A DNA stretch of 64,000 bases from Glandiceps talaboti (Eukaryota; Hemichordata; Enteropneusta; Spengelidae), in contig NC_135570.1 in the NCBI RefSeq assembly GCF_964340395.1, positions 15,952,322 through 16,016,321 on the forward strand. Direction: 5' to 3'. Positions 60,331 through 64,000 of this stretch are shown here, piece after piece. The first letter of the stretch is position 1. The number at the start of each line of letters is the position of its first letter. A program made the position numbers and the translations under genes. Below the pieces are notes generated by a model. It worked only from the letters and a program-made list of their open reading frames with translations. It was not told where the DNA came from and made no database searches.

Positions 60331-60970
60331 TAGAACTGAATAGGTGTTGAAAGCTGTCTAGCAGAATGATAGGAAAGTTGATCCTGAAGACAATTCATAC
60401 AGCTCCACTGATAAACTAGACTATTAAGTACATACACTAGTCTACAATTCTAAACTGGTACAGTATTACGTCCTAAAAACTTCATTACTAATACCAGTCT
60501 AGTCAAGATGGTTACAATAGGTGTTAAATTGTGGTGCTCCCCTATAGTGAACGAAGTGCAAAGGGTGCATGTCAGTAGTAATCCATCACAAACTGACACG
60601 CTGTTGTCATCACTCATTAATATTCATTTGATACAGAAACATTTTTAACCTTTCTAGATTCTAGGACTGCATTGATATGCAAATGTTGAACCAGGACTCC
60701 ACCTCCAGTCTGTTCAAACTAAAATCATGTGGGGATGCAACAACGTCATCGTGTTTATATGAACGCGGTTGGGGGTAGCACAGAAATATGTGTTGGAACA
60801 ACCATCTTGACTAGAGTGGTATTAGTAATGAAGTTTGTAATATGTAATACTGTACAAGTTTAGAATTCTAGACTATACATACACTGTCAAAGTTGTAGTA
60901 TGGTGTTTTGTTATTGTTATAGAAATAGACTTCATAAATTTGTTTAAAACATCTAACTTTTTGAAGGTAC

Positions 60971-61369
60971 TAAGGCCTAAGAAAAAAAACAAGTTTGGTT
61001 CTGGTTACCCAACCAAACCTAGTTTTTCACACCCGAGTCCTGAGTCCTAAATTATAAAATCATGAAAATTGTGAAGTCTCGGATGAAATAGTGGATACAG
61101 AAACTGATATCAATTTAATAAGACAATATAGAGCTGTTCTTCCAAACTGTAATGGCTGTACATCTGATAGGAAGAAACCAATAACACAGAGACCATATGG
61201 AAAACAACGGAAAACATAACTACCTGAACTAGACATTCACATATGAAATACATATTTCATATTATATACATATATTATATATAATAAAATAAAATACAAA
61301 AAAAAATACAAAATCTACCCCACCTATTCTGAAATTGAGCGTAATCGGAACCACACAATTTTTTTTGAA
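60971..61369 (-). mobile_element. Dispersed family A, copy 3
   Basis: Same orientation as copy 1, with left end AAGGCCTAAGAAAAAAAACA and inner GGTTCTGGTTACC. The right end is diverged, and the interior carries an added TA-rich expansion (61250-61310). It ends about 70 bp short of the THAP stop codon, so it may lie in that gene's 3' UTR. Confidence 0.65.
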
Positions 61370-61439
61370 GCATACCCTAGACGATCTAACAACGAGGGTC
61401 AATGTCCTCTTATAAAATGGAAAAATCACAAATAAAATA

Positions 61440-62306
61440 TCAAATGTTAAATGCTAGTCTCAATTCTGTCTTTGTAAGTTTATATTTCACATCAACCAGT
61501 TCATTCTCAAGTTCTTTTATTTTTGTCTCCATGTCTGTAATTATACTATTTTTCTTACGAATGATATTCAAAAGTTCTACGGGATTATTTGTCGGCAAAC
61601 TGTACGAATGATCGTCATCGACAACCTGCATTAATGTACTGGGGCCGGCAATGGCCTCGGCGTTCTGCGATGGTTTCAATCCTTTAGCCAAAATATCACG
61701 ATGGTTGATCACACGATTTACAGGTCTCGCTGAGCTTGTGCTGGCAAAGTTCTGCAATGACTCGACCCTTCGATGAATTGTCGTACTGCCACGAATATCA
61801 GTCACATTGCAAGGCCCAACTGAAATCGTATCGATAGCTATCGTTCCTTCGGTCACATCGCCCGTAGCAGTACTCGGACCGCGACCGGGGGCTATCGTTC
61901 CTTCGGTCACATCGCCCGTAGTAGCATGCGTACTTACATTTTCTACAAGTGATCTCTTTGCTTCATTCACATCATCACCAGACTCAGCCGTGCTAAAATT
62001 TTCAATGGATCTCTTTACTACACGACGTTTAGATTTACGAGTACCATTGTTTTTCGAGGAGAATTCAGTGGGAACATTAATCATGTACGTTTTCAACCCT
62101 CCTTCGAAATGAACACTACACACACGATGACCCGTCGTCGGCTGGAACTCACTACCATCGTCATCCACTCTTCCGATGTTTTTTAGCCATTTCTTTCGAA
62201 GTTCAGGCTCCTTCGGGAAAACATAATACTTCAGTTCCCGCTCTCTCTTGTTATTATTATAACAACCAGGCACACAACACGTATATCCACCTCTTTTCAC
62301 TGGCAT
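61440..62306 (-). CDS. THAP-type zinc-finger protein with C-terminal coiled coil
   Basis: This is a single-exon 288-residue ORF starting MPVKRGGYTCCVPGC and ending RLAFNI. Residues 10-82 fit the THAP zinc-dependent DNA-binding domain: C10/C11 and C15, the FPKEP core at 30-34, W40, and the second metal pair C63-x2-H66 followed by F67. The usual AVPTIF signature is replaced by NVPTEF at 77-82. Residues 90-110 are basic (RKSKRRVVKR), a plausible nuclear signal. The middle is low-complexity and holds two copies of GDVTEGTIA about 19 residues apart, then a third-like segment. Residues 240-285 form a predicted coiled coil (IIRKKNSIITDMETKIKELE), common in THAP proteins for dimerisation. THAP domains occur both in cellular regulators and in P-element-type transposases; no transposase catalytic domain follows here. 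The target is unknown. It could be the first exon of a longer gene, but the stop is clean. Confidence 0.85.
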   Translation of the reverse strand: MPVKRGGYTCCVPGCYNNNKRERELKYYVFPKEPELRKKWLKNIGRVDDDGSEFQPTTGHRVCSVHFEGGLKTYMINVPTEFSSKNNGTRKSKRRVVKRSIENFSTAESGDDVNEAKRSLVENVSTHATTGDVTEGTIAPGRGPSTATGDVTEGTIAIDTISVGPCNVTDIRGSTTIHRRVESLQNFASTSSARPVNRVINHRDILAKGLKPSQNAEAIAGPSTLMQVVDDDHSYSLPTNNPVELLNIIRKKNSIITDMETKIKELENELVDVKYKLTKTELRLAFNI

Positions 62307-62400
62307 CGTAATACGGATTGTAGCTACTGAATATAGTAAACAATATGGCCGCTAACCACAATTCCCATGATGCAACACTCCGAAGCCCGAATTATTTATA
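62307..62400 (-). promoter_or_regulatory. THAP gene promoter-proximal region with YY1-like site
   Basis: Directly upstream of the THAP ATG, the plus strand reads AATATGGCCGC at 62342-62352, an exact match to AANATGGCNGC (YY1-type), the same class of motif seen at the MRPL1 start. No TATA box is visible. The function is inferred from position. Confidence 0.35.
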
Positions 62401-64000
62401 AGAAATAAGTCTTCTGTACGCTCTTTCATCTACATACCTATTGTATCACACTTACACCAGGTTTAACTATTTTAACACTTTTACAACCACTTTCTTATTT
62501 TAGAAATAGTGCATATTGCATGCAGTGATTGAAACCCCCCCCCCCCCTCCTCCCTGTAAAATGCTCCCTCCCTTTACCAAAAACCAATCAGATTGCAAGA
62601 ATTCAGCTTTACTCAAAACAAAAATAGGGATCTGGTAAGGCAGAGGTTGATTGTAAAATATTAAATACTAGTATACCAGGTTTATGATTGATTTGTATGC
62701 GTACAGGGTCAAATGTCCAAGCACAGGGGGCAGCGAGCATGTAACTGATTGATTGATCGATCGATCGGTTGATTTATTATTTGGTTGAATGATTGATCGA
62801 TTGAATGATCAATTTTGTGGTGAAATATAACTTATTTTGTGTGTGATATTGATCAATTCACTCATTGAGTTTTAAAACTATCTCTTTTTCTTTCCCTGAC
62901 TACTTTGCTCTCAGCTATATCTCAGACCACTAAAAGTCTGAGGCTCTTTTCTTTATTGATTAAATAAAGACGCCTTGTCCATTCTTCTCAACTTATCTAA
63001 ATTAAAACAGTCCTAATCTTATAATTGGCGAGAGATCACTTACATTAACAGTTTGCTTTATCACTCATCTGCTGGATCACACTGGACAAACATTCAATCA
63101 TGCATAAAACTAGTAAGAAAGAGTTCTCTTTTGGAGGGGTCTTTTGTATTGTTAGGGCATAGACCCTCCACGGTGGAGGGTCTATGGTTAGGGTGAGTGT
63201 GGGAGTGGGAGTTAGTTTGGGTGCAAAGCAAGTGGATTTTGGTTAGTTAGGGTGAGCCAAGGTTTTTTCTTTATACAATGTAGTTAAGATGAGGTGGGGG
63301 GTTGTTAGCTTAGGTGAGAAAGGGAGTTTTGGTTAATAGTTAGGGTGAGGGTGAGTGGGGAAGGGGTGGGTTTAGGTGAGCAAGCTAGAGGGGTATACCC
63401 CCCCCCCCCCCCACTTGCTCACCACAACTAACCAAAACCCACTCACTTTGGTTAGTTAGGGCAGATGAGAGGGGGTTTGCTTAGTTTGAATTGCTGATTT
63501 CTATTTTCACACATTGGGGTATTGGTAATTTAGTATACTTTACAAATTAATTAATTATTGAATTCGATAAATAGAAAATAAAATAGGATGCATTAATTAT
63601 TATACTAACACCTAAATAATACAAACATTGCTAGTTTATATTAAAATTTCCATTTATTCATTTCAAAATCATCTCCAAAATATATTATTTGACAGCAAAG
63701 TGTAATCATGTGACACAAACATAGCATGAAGGAAGAACTTTATTATTAACACATGTACAAAGTTTAAGAGACTGAAAGAAGAGAATCAAGTGTACATATC
63801 ATATTACATGTTTGAATCACATCTATATCATACAAACTTATATGCAGAGGTATTTCATAACTTTATACATAAAAATATATTTTGTGTACATCATTATATT
63901 ATTAAATTTATTAAATCATACCAGTTATAGGTAGATAATGTATGTTAACATATTTAATATATCATTTCTATCATTGCATATAATACTCATAAAATACAGT
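62353..64000. other. Intergenic DNA upstream of the THAP gene
   Basis: It holds a C-run (62536-62548), GATT/GATC simple repeats (62745-62815), a perfect palindrome around CCTCCACGGTGGAGG (63158-63187), and a G-rich tract with repeated GTTAGGGTGAG (about 63155-63480) broken by a 15-base C-run. The final 500 bp is AT-rich with no visible gene. Confidence 0.6.

Larger units (their letters stand above)
57600..60960. other. Intergenic DNA, no gene recognised
   Basis: AT-rich, with A-runs (58071-58092), C-runs (58211-58224), dispersed repeats B and C, and a local duplication, listed separately. No ORF with protein-like character. Confidence 0.6.

Overview
This is a stretch of AT-rich animal nuclear DNA, most likely from a marine invertebrate. 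The evidence is three spliced genes with canonical GT-AG introns, conserved bilaterian proteins, very many tetranucleotide and dinucleotide arrays, a tRNA-derived SINE, and several families of short inverted-repeat elements. Nothing looks bacterial, viral or horizontally acquired. I cannot name the phylum with confidence.

Layout. 1-12 kb holds no recognised gene; part of it is probably the long 3' UTR of the first gene, plus repeats and one possible broken crypton/zf-MYM-like fragment. 12.2-33.1 kb is a CNOT6/CNOT6L (CCR4-type deadenylase) gene on the minus strand: nine coding exons (545 codons) plus an inferred non-coding first exon at about 33.0 kb. 33.46-43.69 kb is MRPL1 (mitochondrial large-subunit protein uL1m) on the plus strand: eight exons, 328 codons. 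The two genes are head to head across about 0.4 kb carrying a CCAAT box and two YY1-like ATGGC motifs, so they probably share a bidirectional promoter. 43.7-51.2 kb is intergenic between convergent genes. 51.2-56.54 kb is a DNAJC12-type J-domain co-chaperone on the minus strand: five exons, 183 codons, with the HPD motif and the conserved C-terminal KFRNYEI. 61.44-62.31 kb is a single-exon THAP zinc-finger protein on the minus strand, 288 codons. All exon junctions were derived by reading splice sites and checking that phases join; every gene model sums to an intact frame.

The rest is repeat biology. Introns carry minisatellites with units of 16, 18, 43, 45, 46, 70 and 75 bp. The longest ORFs in the window (at 16.2-17.1 and 53.3-55.3 kb) are artefacts of these. 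Mobile elements include a TTAA-flanked piggyBac-like 1.6-kb element, a TA-flanked 0.55-kb MITE, several other foldback elements, a hAT-like MITE that has been tandemly amplified into minisatellites at two loci, and two copies of a tRNA-derived SINE with an L2-like tail. Three further dispersed families have three, three and four copies in the window.

The genes have ordinary housekeeping roles: mRNA deadenylation, mitochondrial translation, Hsp70 co-chaperoning, and sequence-specific DNA binding. I see no new multi-gene system. The items most worth a second look are the shared CNOT6/MRPL1 promoter and uORF, the G-quadruplex-prone 2-kb array in DNAJC12, the MITE-derived minisatellites, and the dispersed element that keeps a similar peptide in its copies.
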